Positions 37,565 to 46,393 of a stretch of 64,000 nucleotides of DNA are shown here, one piece after another (within the stretch, counting starts at the first letter, position 1; every line of letters begins with the position of its first letter). This DNA comes from Verrucomicrobiota bacterium. GTDB taxonomy: Bacteria > Verrucomicrobiota > Verrucomicrobiia > Palsa-1439. The position numbers and the translations under genes are program-made. The stretch is taken from positions 71,997-135,996 of the forward strand of contig PLZV01000020.1 of assembly GCA_003152315.1 (NCBI GenBank), given 5' to 3'. The notes under the pieces are model-generated. The model saw only the letters and a program-made list of their open reading frames with translations, ran no database searches and was not told where the DNA came from.

Positions 37565-40327
37565 ATGAAACATCGGGGTGGTATTGCACTGGTGCTCACT
37601 GCATTGCTGGTCGGTGGTTCAACGGCCACCGCGCAGACGGAGAACGTCTATCTCGATGCGCTCGGGTCCAATTGGCAGAACTGGTCATGGAGTGGCGCCT
37701 ACTACTTCACGAATGCGTCTCCCGTATACGCCGGTACCGCTTCCATCAAGATCAGCCAGCAAGCCTCGGGCGGCCTCTCGCTCCATCACGCGTCCATTGC
37801 TTCCAACGCTTACGGGTACATCGAGTTCTACATCCACGGCGGAACCACCGGTGGGCAACTGCTGCAGGTGCGGCTGGAAGACGATAATACCGGCACAGGT
37901 TCCGCGGGGCTCAATCTCGAAAACTATCTGGTCGGCGGCGGAGTTGTTGCGGCGGGCACTTGGAAACTGGTGTCGGTACCGTTCGCCGCGTTCGCGCTCA
38001 CCACGCCGAACTTCACCCGGGTGTACGTGATGGATCGATCGGGCACGGCGCAACCTTCCTACTACATCGATTCAATGACGCTCCGACAAACATCGAGCGC
38101 CCCGCCCCAACTGACTTCGGTCCGGGCGGGCGGGACACGATCCGTGGTTGCATTCTTCGATGCCGGCCTGACGACCGGTTCGGCAACCAACCCATCCAAT
38201 TACGCCTTGCAGAGCCAAAGCGACGGGCATTATGCGTCGCGCATTGCCCCCTCCGCCGCCGTCTATGATGCGACCCGGGTGCGCGTGGCGGTGAACTTTA
38301 CGAACGACTTCATCAACGGTGGCCGGTACACGCTCTACTGCAACGGGCTGACCAATCTGGGCGGAACCGCCGTGTTGCCGGATACGTCGGGTCCGTTTGG
38401 GTTCTCGAATCAGGTCTTTCAAGTCAGTCTGCTGGCGAGCAATCACGTGATCAGCCCCCTGATCTACGGCGTCGCGTGGGCGCCGTCCACCAATTACTTG
38501 CGCGACATCGGCGCGAGCGTCCATCGCTGGGGCGGCAATCGTGTTTCGACGTACAACTGGCCCGCCAACACCAGCAATTCCGGTAACGATTGGTATTTTG
38601 AAAACGCCGCGGGCATCGGCGGCGGCAGCTATCCGTCCAATGCCATCCAGTTTGCCAATGACAGCGCCGCTGCAGGCGCGGCAACATTGCTCAGCGTTCC
38701 GACATTGCCATTCGTCGCGAAGGATTCTACCTCTGTGAGTTTCTCCGTCGCCAAGTACGGCCCGCAGCAGGCCACCGATCCATACAATTCCAATGCCGGT
38801 AACGGCGTCGGCACCAACGGCCAGAATCTCGTCAACAATCCGCTCGATTCCGGCACGACCAATAGCGTCACGCTGCAAGCCCAATGGCTGCGCAACCTCT
38901 CGTCCAACTCGGTGGCCCTCCCATTTCTGGCGCTCGACAACGAAATGGACATCTGGGCGGGCACCCATCGCGACTGGCATCCGGCCCCGATGACCTACGA
39001 CGAGATGTGGCGCGTGTTCACCAATTACGCGACGATGGTCCGCGCCGAATCGCCGCAGTCGCAGATTCTCGCCCCGGTGAGTTGTTGCTGGTGGTTCTAC
39101 TGGAATAGCGATGCTGGCGGCGCCGACAAGGCAGCTCACGGCAGTGAGGATTTTCTGCCGTGGTTTCTTGACATGGCGCAAACCAACGACCTGCAAACGG
39201 GCCGGCGCCTGCTCGATGTGCTCGACATCCACTATTATCCCGATTCGTTCAGCGGCGGGACCAATGCCGCTCAGCAACTTCGTTCCACGCGCGAACTCTG
39301 GGATGCGACGTACACCAGCGAAGGCTGGATTGGCACCGATCAATACGCGACGCAAACCCAACCAAACCGGAACCAGCCCAACATCATTCCGCGCTTCAAA
39401 ACCCTGATCGCGCAACATTACCCCGGCACAAAGCTGGGGCTCACCGAATACAATTGGGGCGCAGATACCACGCTGCCAGGGGCGCTCGCTCTCGCGGACG
39501 TGCTTGGGATTTTCGGGCGCGAAGATTTGTATTTGGCGACGTACTGGACCGCTCCCGACGCTTCCACCCCGACGTACCAAATGTTCAAGCTGTACCGGAA
39601 CTACGACGCCAATGGCGCACAGTTCTTGTCCATTTCCGTCCCCACCATCTCGAACGATCCGAACCTCCTGACCGCTTACGCCGCCACCGACCCGACCAAC
39701 AACGCCCTCACGGTCATCGTCGTCAACAAGAACTCGGACTACGACTATGAGGCGCAGCTTCAGCTTGCCGGTTACGCACCGGGACCGACCGCCGCTGTCT
39801 ATCAGGTTTCCGCCGCCAACCTCAAAGCCATTATTCGGGAACCGGATGTTACCAATGCCACGGCGAACACGGCATTCGTCTTCCCGGCCTATAGCGCGAC
39901 ACTCCTGAGATTCACCGCCGTCGTCGGGCTTGCCGACGGCATCGCGCCTTGGTGGCGCATTCAGTACTTTGGCGGGGATGGCACGACCACGGACGCTTTT
40001 TCCTGCGCCAATTGCGACCCCGATGGTGACGGGATGAGCAATCTGCAGGAGTATCTGGCCGGCACCGATCCGACCCATGGCGCCTCGGCGTTCCGAATCA
40101 CAGACATTCACCGCGAAGGCAACGATATCCGCGTTACCTGGACGACGGGCACCGACAAGACCAACGCGCTTGAACGCAGCGCAGGCGGCCTCAACGGCAG
40201 TTACTCGAACAACTTCGCGCCCATCTTCACCGTCACCAATACAACCGGCACAATCACCAACCACCTTGACGTCGGGGCGGCGACGAACCTCCCACCCCTC
40301 TACTACCGCGTTCGGTTGGTTCCGTAG
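37565..40327 (+). CDS. Secreted GH44 endoglucanase/xyloglucanase with C-terminal YYRVRLVP module
   Basis: About 920 residues. Signal peptide MKHRGGIALVLTALLVGGSTATAQ. An N-terminal CBM-like beta-sandwich covers about 25-180 (YGYIEFYIHGGTTGGQLLQVRLED...). The GH44 barrel carries ASVHRWGGNRVSTYNWPANTSNSGNDWYFEN, the acid/base Glu in LALDNEMDIWAGTHRDWHP and the nucleophile Glu in GLTEYNWGAD, with DVLDIHYYPD. After the family's beta-sandwich comes a Ca-binding-like CDPDGDGMSNLQEYLAGTDPT and a C-terminal module ending YYRVRLVP. GH44 enzymes cleave cellulose, xylan and especially xyloglucan. Last gene of the plus-strand operon, convergent with the clan GH-A gene 33 bases away. Confidence 0.88.
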   Translation: MKHRGGIALVLTALLVGGSTATAQTENVYLDALGSNWQNWSWSGAYYFTNASPVYAGTASIKISQQASGGLSLHHASIASNAYGYIEFYIHGGTTGGQLLQVRLEDDNTGTGSAGLNLENYLVGGGVVAAGTWKLVSVPFAAFALTTPNFTRVYVMDRSGTAQPSYYIDSMTLRQTSSAPPQLTSVRAGGTRSVVAFFDAGLTTGSATNPSNYALQSQSDGHYASRIAPSAAVYDATRVRVAVNFTNDFINGGRYTLYCNGLTNLGGTAVLPDTSGPFGFSNQVFQVSLLASNHVISPLIYGVAWAPSTNYLRDIGASVHRWGGNRVSTYNWPANTSNSGNDWYFENAAGIGGGSYPSNAIQFANDSAAAGAATLLSVPTLPFVAKDSTSVSFSVAKYGPQQATDPYNSNAGNGVGTNGQNLVNNPLDSGTTNSVTLQAQWLRNLSSNSVALPFLALDNEMDIWAGTHRDWHPAPMTYDEMWRVFTNYATMVRAESPQSQILAPVSCCWWFYWNSDAGGADKAAHGSEDFLPWFLDMAQTNDLQTGRRLLDVLDIHYYPDSFSGGTNAAQQLRSTRELWDATYTSEGWIGTDQYATQTQPNRNQPNIIPRFKTLIAQHYPGTKLGLTEYNWGADTTLPGALALADVLGIFGREDLYLATYWTAPDASTPTYQMFKLYRNYDANGAQFLSISVPTISNDPNLLTAYAATDPTNNALTVIVVNKNSDYDYEAQLQLAGYAPGPTAAVYQVSAANLKAIIREPDVTNATANTAFVFPAYSATLLRFTAVVGLADGIAPWWRIQYFGGDGTTTDAFSCANCDPDGDGMSNLQEYLAGTDPTHGASAFRITDIHREGNDIRVTWTTGTDKTNALERSAGGLNGSYSNNFAPIFTVTNTTGTITNHLDVGAATNLPPLYYRVRLVP

Positions 40328-40359
40328 GCGCGTCCGTGCCCGTTGGGGTGCCGAGGCGG

Positions 40360-43300
40360 TTACGGCGATGCGATCCGATAGAAGCGATTCGGCGGCGGGG
40401 GATTATTCGTAAACGTTTCCGTAAAGATCACCGGATCCGCCCCAAAGGTGCCGTTGGTCAGAACACTCCACTGGTTCACCGGCAAGGTCAGGTCGCTCGT
40501 CGCGAGCACTCGGTAGTTTTGTCCGGCCTGCCCGCTGAAAGTCACCTGCGCCGTTCCCGGTTCCATGGTAGTCCCCACCACCGTCGGTGTCACCAACGGG
40601 AAGATGTTCGCAGTCAAACCCGCGGGTGGAGTCAACGTGTAATTGTCGGCGGCAGTCCCGACCAGGCTTAAGTTGCTAACGGTCACCGAGATGGCCGAGC
40701 CAGGATCCGGAGAGGCAAAGGTCGCGATATATCCGCTGGTGGACAAATTGACGTTGGTCGCATCCGCGCTCAATATCCCAGTCAGCATTACGTTGGTAGC
40801 GGTAATCGTTGCGGCGGTTGTGCCGTCATACACTTTGTTGTTCGCCGCAACCCCGGAAAGAATCGACGCTGCCAACGGATAAATCGTGCCGTTCGTGCTG
40901 GAGACAAAGGTGTAGTTATAATTGTTGCCGCTGTTGCCGTCGCTCACGATACCGGACGGTATGAGCGTCTTGCCGTTGCCCGCACTCGGGTCGGAGTAAC
41001 TCTGTGTGAAGCTGCCCGTATCCCCAAATTGAATGCTGCCGGAGGTAATGGCGGGCTGCGTGGCGCTGGCGGTCGTCCCATCATAATTCTTGCTGTCAGC
41101 CGCTGCTGTCACGGTGATGTTGGTTGGGTTGATGGTGCCGATCGCGGCGGAAGCCGAGGTGCTCGACAAGACATAATTTGTGGATGACGCGCCCAAAATG
41201 GCCAGGCCCGTAACCGTCACCGTCTTGCCAGCGCCCTGATTCCGATTATCATAGGCTCCTTTGGCTGGTTCGTTTAACGTCACCATATCGCCACTCACGA
41301 CGCCCGTCAGTGTATAGTTGCTGGCGGTCAGCGTGGCGAAGCTCGTTCCGTTGTAGGTCTTGGTGACCGTGCCTGTTAATCCCGCAGTCAACGTCGCCTG
41401 GGTCACCACTTGCGAGAGAGCTGGCGAGTTGCTGCTGGCGCCGTAGAAAGAGTCTCCTCCATACACGGCGGTGATGGACCAGGTGCCGGCGGCAAGTTGA
41501 GTAGAGGAGGTGATCAGGCTGGCGTTGCCATTGGCCTTGAAAGAGCCTGTGCCCAGTCGCGTTGACCCATTGTAGAACGTAACCGTCTCTCCCGTGATGC
41601 CGCTTAGGGGTACGCCGTTGGTCTCGACCGTGGCGGTGAATGTGACCGGGTTGCCATACGTTGACGGGTTGGTGCCGGACGCCAATGCAAGGGTCGTCGC
41701 GTTCGTGCCCGTCACCATCGGGATGGTGTACACCGCCATCGTATAGGGGGGAATGGCGACACTGAACGAATTGCCCACACCGAAAACCGTGTTTGAGGAT
41801 GGAGCGCTCGTCGGCACCTCTTGGGTGGTGCTGAAATTAGCCTGGCCGAAGATATACTGGGTACCGGTGGTTGCCAGCGGCGCATTTGCGATCACCACAT
41901 TGACCGTCTGGATTGACGAGATGCTCTCGTTGAGCAGGAGCACGCCTACGTTGCCGTTCTGCTGCCGCGTTGCCTGCACCCGAAGAGTGCTCGTGTCCGA
42001 GGTTGAGCTGACGACCACGTCGCCGGGTAGCGCCATTTGATGCAGCGTCTTGATCCCATAAAACGTTTCTCCGCGGGTGAGAGCAGAGGAGCCGCCCAGG
42101 AACGCCGTCGCGCCCATCTCAAGGAAGCAGATGTTTGTGACACCATAGCTCATCCAAGTGGAATAGGAGTCCACGTCGAAAAGCATCGTGACGGGGCCAA
42201 TGATCGGCTGCCCGTTTGCATTTGTGACCAGACTGCCGGTATATCCGAACTCGGTGATGAATATCGAAACGTTGGCGGGGTCGTTGGGCCGATACTGGTT
42301 GATCCAGTCCTTCAGACCAGAGCTGGTGCCGGTGTGCGGACTGACGCCATTGATCATCGAGGGGATGTTCGCCGCGGGTAGAGGCAACAGGCCGCTGCCG
42401 TTGTCGTTGTTGCCATTGTAAGGGTACCAGTGGGCAATGATGAAATCGATGTTGCTGGCGCACTGGGACAATACTTGCGGTGTCCAGTGCTGACCACTGA
42501 AAACGTCCCAACTGTAATCTCCCAAGGGCGTGCTGACCACAGCGCCGATCTTGATCGTGGGATCAACGGCTTTCATCGCCAGCGAAAATTGTTTGACCTG
42601 CTGCCCATACGTAGCGGGCGAAAGCGCGGAGTTGCCGGCGCGGGTGTGAGACGTGTAGGGATAGGGTACCGCGTAATTTACGGAGTATCCATTGCCACCG
42701 CCGTAGTAACCCGAGCCGAACGTTTCATTGCCAATCTCCCAATACTTGACGCCGACCGGCGTGGGATGATTGATGGCGAGGAAATTGAACGTAGAATCGT
42801 AAACCCCATTGGAGGTCGCCCAGGACTGGTATTGGGCCTGGGTCGAGGACCGCAGTTTTGCCCAGAACCCCACCGTTTTCCAGTTGTTACTCTGGGAGTC
42901 GGTGCCCAAGGCGATGTCATTCGTCGTGCCGTAAAGTGCTGCGTTGCCATTGGCGTAGGCGACCCACGCGGCGGCTTCCGGTGGTTCGGCATTGGTGGAA
43001 GGAACCACCAGTTGCGTGTGACCGGCATTCCAAAGCTGGCCGGAGCCGAAATTGATCGTGATGACCGCCTGAGATTGGGCGTTGCTGAGAAGCCCGACGA
43101 AACTTCCAAAGTCAGTGTTTGGTCCCTGATAGCCATAGTTTCCGGCTTGACCCCACCAGGGGGTCAGCTTGTTCACGGACCAGTGGAACACATCGGCATA
43201 TCCTCCGCCCGGATAACGCAGCGTATTGACGCCAGATTCAATCAGCCGGCCGGGCAAAGCGGCATTGCCATCCTGATTGTCATACACCGACGTGTGCATC

Positions 43301-43491
43301 CCGTAAGCTGTAGTGGCTATCGGGAAAAGGTTGGAGGTTACATTTACGGTAACGTTCGCGGAAAACGCGGGCAACGGACTGGACAGAAGAACGAAAAGAC
43401 CACCCACCCGGAAAAGCATGCCGACTGCGGTTTGAACAACCAAAGAGTCGCCCCCAACGCGGTTTGCCGCGTTCCCAAGCGCGGCTCTCAT
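40360..43491 (-). CDS. Secreted clan GH-A glycoside hydrolase with Ig-like and YDG repeats
   Basis: A 1043-residue secreted protein. A hydrophobic leader (TAVGMLFRVGGLFVLLSSPLPAFSA) precedes a TIM-barrel domain, about residues 55-600. That domain has VNTLRYPGGGYADVFHWSVN, putative acid/base Glu in GVKYWEIGNETFG and nucleophile Glu in IFITEFGYTG, a spacing typical of clan GH-A (GH39/51/79-like); I cannot assign a family. An Ig-like domain follows (VTFTATVETNGVPLSGITGETVTFYNG). Then come three YDG-type repeats (KTYNGTSFATLTASNYTLTG, KNYDGTTASATQPAITSG, KVYDGTTAATITATNVMLTG) and an end QNYRVLATSDLT...NRFYRIASP. Its start overlaps the stop of the family X gene by four bases, so the two are translationally coupled. 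Confidence 0.8.
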   Translation of the reverse strand: MRAALGNAANRVGGDSLVVQTAVGMLFRVGGLFVLLSSPLPAFSANVTVNVTSNLFPIATTAYGMHTSVYDNQDGNAALPGRLIESGVNTLRYPGGGYADVFHWSVNKLTPWWGQAGNYGYQGPNTDFGSFVGLLSNAQSQAVITINFGSGQLWNAGHTQLVVPSTNAEPPEAAAWVAYANGNAALYGTTNDIALGTDSQSNNWKTVGFWAKLRSSTQAQYQSWATSNGVYDSTFNFLAINHPTPVGVKYWEIGNETFGSGYYGGGNGYSVNYAVPYPYTSHTRAGNSALSPATYGQQVKQFSLAMKAVDPTIKIGAVVSTPLGDYSWDVFSGQHWTPQVLSQCASNIDFIIAHWYPYNGNNDNGSGLLPLPAANIPSMINGVSPHTGTSSGLKDWINQYRPNDPANVSIFITEFGYTGSLVTNANGQPIIGPVTMLFDVDSYSTWMSYGVTNICFLEMGATAFLGGSSALTRGETFYGIKTLHQMALPGDVVVSSTSDTSTLRVQATRQQNGNVGVLLLNESISSIQTVNVVIANAPLATTGTQYIFGQANFSTTQEVPTSAPSSNTVFGVGNSFSVAIPPYTMAVYTIPMVTGTNATTLALASGTNPSTYGNPVTFTATVETNGVPLSGITGETVTFYNGSTRLGTGSFKANGNASLITSSTQLAAGTWSITAVYGGDSFYGASSNSPALSQVVTQATLTAGLTGTVTKTYNGTSFATLTASNYTLTGVVSGDMVTLNEPAKGAYDNRNQGAGKTVTVTGLAILGASSTNYVLSSTSASAAIGTINPTNITVTAAADSKNYDGTTASATQPAITSGSIQFGDTGSFTQSYSDPSAGNGKTLIPSGIVSDGNSGNNYNYTFVSSTNGTIYPLAASILSGVAANNKVYDGTTAATITATNVMLTGILSADATNVNLSTSGYIATFASPDPGSAISVTVSNLSLVGTAADNYTLTPPAGLTANIFPLVTPTVVGTTMEPGTAQVTFSGQAGQNYRVLATSDLTLPVNQWSVLTNGTFGADPVIFTETFTNNPPPPNRFYRIASP

Positions 43492-44135
43492 GTTCCGCCT
43501 AGCTCTGACGCAGTCGCCGGGGTGATAAACGAATAATACTTGTCATACCATTCCTGTGGGGTCTTCGGTGCGTTGCTGGGTGGTGGCTTGGTAGAAGGCA
43601 GAACCGCCCCATCCAGAACTCCTTGCTCAAGAAGAGGTTGCGCAGTATCGGCATTGGCGAAACGGACGACGAACAGCTTCGGGCGCGTTGAGGGCAATTC
43701 CCGTACGTTCTGCGCGCTCAACTGGGGCGCCCCGATGAATGACACCAGCGCGGCCACTTGCCGGTACTGCCCCAATACCGAGCGATAGTTTTCGAATGTC
43801 CACGCAGTCCCGCTTCCCACGCGGACTGGGGGGACGCTGCCTTTATCAACCACGTGCAAGCCCGCCTTCTGAAGCGCCTGACACATGGCGAGGACATCCG
43901 GCGGGCCGCCAGGGTGATTTGCGTCATCACTGGGCGGACCCCACATCAACACGACAACGTCCCCATGCCCCCCGAGCAGTTTCGAGATTCTCTCCGCGGT
44001 GACCTGAGTGAAGGCTTGAGAAAGATTCTGGGTGGCTCCGTCAACGAACTTCGATCCGGTAAAGAACTTGTACAGCATCACCCCCGAAATGGCCATCGCC
44101 AGAAGCGCCCCGATCATGAGAGCTCGTTGATTCAT
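43488..44135 (-). CDS. Membrane-anchored family X protein (copy 1), coupled to clan GH-A enzyme
   Basis: A 215-residue protein with an N-terminal membrane anchor (ALMIGALLAMAISGVMLYKFF) and an extracytoplasmic domain. Fixed points are LGGHGDVVVLMWGPPSDD, GGPPDVLAMCQALQKAGLHVV, the W(T)FENYRSVLGQY segment, LVSFIGAP, RPKLFVVRFA, LLEQGVLDGAVL and PQEWYDKYYSFITPATASELGG. A second copy at 54456-55103 matches along its whole length, and a relic lies at 54012-54160. The alternating strand-helix pattern suggests a Rossmann- or periplasmic-binding-like fold, but I recognise no named family. The start at 44135 is fixed by homology and a GGGGGATAGGTTCG leader shared with copy 2. An ATGA overlap with the clan GH-A gene suggests coupled synthesis. 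Confidence 0.8.
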   Translation of the reverse strand: MNQRALMIGALLAMAISGVMLYKFFTGSKFVDGATQNLSQAFTQVTAERISKLLGGHGDVVVLMWGPPSDDANHPGGPPDVLAMCQALQKAGLHVVDKGSVPPVRVGSGTAWTFENYRSVLGQYRQVAALVSFIGAPQLSAQNVRELPSTRPKLFVVRFANADTAQPLLEQGVLDGAVLPSTKPPPSNAPKTPQEWYDKYYSFITPATASELGGT

Positions 44136-44309
44136 CGAACCTATCCCCCGCTCAAATTGCCGCACACATTCATTGAAGAAGGGGCTGTTTCACACGACTG
44201 CGCCTATCTGGCTACCTCCACGCACCTGCAGCCAGAGTTAATCCTATTTCCGTAGCTGCTAGCTGCATCGTGATGTTCGGCGAACATACTATGACCCGTC
44301 TGTGCTCCA

Positions 44310-44323
44310 TGGAAACGTTTACA
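44310..44323. promoter_or_regulatory. LacI/GalR-type operator candidate TGGAAACGTTTACA
   Basis: The palindromic core AAACGTTT with central CG fits the LacI-family operator pattern TG-N-A-N-CG-N-T-N-CA with one deviation. It is located about 175 bases upstream of family X copy 1. A similar site is at 60910-60923 before the PEP-CTERM gene. LacI regulators are encoded at 9413-10513 and 61381-62451. Confidence 0.45.
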
Positions 44324-44373
44324 TGAAAAGCGCGAAAAAAGCAATCTAAAATAAACATGGCTCGGCAGCGCAA

Positions 44374-44391
44374 GATCACTGATTCGTGAAC
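44374..44391. promoter_or_regulatory. Inverted repeat GATCAC-N6-GTGAAC
   Basis: Related to 24608-24625: besides the palindrome, the following ~25 bases share a TTGTTGTA string at nearly the same distance. It lies about 240 bases upstream of family X copy 1 on the minus strand and about 90 bases after the stop of the 44480 gene. Confidence 0.4.
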
Positions 44392-44479
44392 ACAAGTGAT
44401 TCTTGTTGTAGGACTTGCCTACGTCCATGCGATTCAAGGTGTTCCGGTTCAGGAGGGTATTCATGGTTTCAGTGGCTGG

Positions 44480-46393
44480 TCATTGTTCAGCGGCAAACAC
44501 GCTGTAACTGTGCGGCGGCACATGGACTTTGAACGCGTTGCGCTGTTCTACGGCCCGTTGCCGCCCGCGTCCGTCGTCCGCCTGTGGTTCGGCATTGAGC
44601 ACTTCGCCCGTGAGCAGGTTGCGCAGTTTGTCAAACCCGCCGAGGACGGAAACTTTCACGTCGGTTTCCGAATGCAAGTACGATTCGACGATGAACGTAT
44701 TGTTGTCATACGCGAACAGCGCGACCTGATTCGGTCCGTCGAGCCGAACGGGAAAACCGTTCATCACGTAGTCCTTCACGGCGCTCGTGACTGACGGCGG
44801 CATTCGGTAGAGATCGTTGAAACTGTCGGGGATCGTCCAGACATAGAGCACGCCCTTGGAGTAACGATCCATGAACAGGAGTGGATAACCTTTGCCGTTG
44901 GCCAGCGCGCGCACGAGCGCCCAGGCGTCGTTCGTCAGAAAGTCCACCACCGGAAACAAGGCATCGCCGGTCAGGCCGTCTCCGATAACCGTGCTGCTGC
45001 CCGCGCCGAAGCTGCTCAAGTATTCGTGCGTGAGAAACTTGCGCTCCGTGCAACGCGCCTCCACGATGTCCTCGATGCCCCTGCCCTGCAACGCGCGCAG
45101 CAAACCGGACGTGATGACGACCGATTTGCCGGCGGCCAAATGAGCTTTGATTTTGACGACGATGCCGGGATCGAAAGCCGCTGATTCGGTGAGTAGGACC
45201 AGATTGGCATTCGTCGGAAATGCCGGATGCAGGTCAATGGGAATGCCGATCATCCCGAGATAATTGTGGAGAAAATCCTCGCCGGTGGATTGATACGGTT
45301 TGTAACTCGCAATGCCGATGGGGTTGCCGAGCTTGCCGAGAAAAGTATCCACTTGTTCGAGTGAATAACCGGCGACCCGCGCCATTGTTGGCTCTGGTTC
45401 GTCCGCCGGGCCGGATTTGAACGACTTCATCATCCGGTCGTAATTGAAACTTGTGTTGAGGCTCTCCCAGTTCGAACGGTTGCCGACGGTGATGGGACGC
45501 AACATCGCCGACCACTCGAACAACGTGATTTCTGGCGCTTTCGCAAATAGGGTGTTCCACAACTGCTCGGCATAGCGGTCCAGATAGCGGATGCTGAAAG
45601 TGTCCACCCAGCCGCCGCCGTTGCGGCCCGGCGCGATGTTCTCGAAATAACGGAAAACCTGGTAGCTCTCGTACTGCTGGAGGTTCTGGTCAGTGATTTC
45701 GGGATCGCGCGTTTCCGTGCCGGTGTAAATGCCGTCGAACAGCTTCGGCTCTTTGTCGAGGTCGTAGCCCAACCCCTGAAAATGCTCATACCAGTTCGGG
45801 AACTTGATGACGCACTTGACCCTGGGATTCACCGCGCGGGCGGGTTTGAGGAGGAGGTTCTCGGCGGCCTCGCGCATCAAGCCGAGCCGGAACTGTGTCC
45901 AACTCCGGTTTCCCTTGGCCGCGATGTCCGAGTCGTACTTCGTGGTGACGAAAAAGAAATCGTCCTGGATGATTTCATCGAAATGTCGCGCCGCCAGTTC
46001 CACGGCGTTCTTGATGAACTGGCGATTTGCCGGGTCGGTGTAGCAAAACGAATGGAACTGGCCGCTGCCACCGTCAGACAACGCCATGCCGCCGGCCACC
46101 CGCACACCCTTGTCGAGAAAGAATTTCTTGACCTGCTCTAGCAGGTCGTCGCCGGCCAGATTGCGGTCGCGTTGAACTTCGATATAAACCTTGTCCACTT
46201 TCACCTGGCTGGAAATGCGCACCCATTCGTTGCTGAGCTTCCCGGAATCCCCAAAGCTCCTGACGATGTTGACCGGGATGTAAACGGCAACATCGAAGTT
46301 CGTATATTGGCCAGCCGCAGCGCAGGCGCTTGAGAGCGCGAATACGCAAATTGCTTTCCAGAAAAGCGGCTTGAAAGACGAGGTGCTTGTCAT
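44480..46393 (-). CDS. Secreted protein of unknown family, candidate glycoside hydrolase
   Basis: A 637-residue protein with a signal peptide (FKPLFWKAICVFALSSACAAAG). The first ~300 residues read like a TIM barrel: VDKVYIEVQRDRN, GVRVAGGMALSDGG, FDEIIQDDFFFVT, KCVIKFPNWYEHFQGLGYDLD, FDGIYTGTETRD and ITLFEWSAMLRPI. Conserved-looking acidic residues sit at strand ends (DEIIQDD and FEW). The region about 370-500 resembles a class-I-glutaminase-like/trimerisation domain as in GH42 (IGIPIDLHPAFPTNANLVLLTESAAFDPGIVVKIKAHLAAGKSVVITSG). The C-terminus is a small beta domain. I recognise no CAZy family. Its start overlaps the GH74 stop by four bases, so it is coupled to xyloglucan breakdown. Confidence 0.7.
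   Translation of the reverse strand: MTSTSSFKPLFWKAICVFALSSACAAAGQYTNFDVAVYIPVNIVRSFGDSGKLSNEWVRISSQVKVDKVYIEVQRDRNLAGDDLLEQVKKFFLDKGVRVAGGMALSDGGSGQFHSFCYTDPANRQFIKNAVELAARHFDEIIQDDFFFVTTKYDSDIAAKGNRSWTQFRLGLMREAAENLLLKPARAVNPRVKCVIKFPNWYEHFQGLGYDLDKEPKLFDGIYTGTETRDPEITDQNLQQYESYQVFRYFENIAPGRNGGGWVDTFSIRYLDRYAEQLWNTLFAKAPEITLFEWSAMLRPITVGNRSNWESLNTSFNYDRMMKSFKSGPADEPEPTMARVAGYSLEQVDTFLGKLGNPIGIASYKPYQSTGEDFLHNYLGMIGIPIDLHPAFPTNANLVLLTESAAFDPGIVVKIKAHLAAGKSVVITSGLLRALQGRGIEDIVEARCTERKFLTHEYLSSFGAGSSTVIGDGLTGDALFPVVDFLTNDAWALVRALANGKGYPLLFMDRYSKGVLYVWTIPDSFNDLYRMPPSVTSAVKDYVMNGFPVRLDGPNQVALFAYDNNTFIVESYLHSETDVKVSVLGGFDKLRNLLTGEVLNAEPQADDGRGRQRAVEQRNAFKVHVPPHSYSVFAAEQ

Larger units (their letters stand above)
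44136..44479. other. Intergenic region with two operator-like sites, no gene
   Basis: These 344 bases lie between the unassigned secreted protein (stop 44480) and family X copy 1. They contain a LacI/CcpA-like palindrome at 44310-44323 and a GTTCAC-type inverted repeat at 44374-44391. The sequence is AT-rich around 44320-44360, as expected for a promoter of the X-GH operon. No coding sequence is supported. Confidence 0.55.

Noticed and set aside
38072-40264. 730-codon open frame antisense to the GH44 gene
   Set aside because: Arg/Gly/Val-rich composition from GC-rich antisense reading, no recognisable domain, fully covered by a well-supported GH44 gene.
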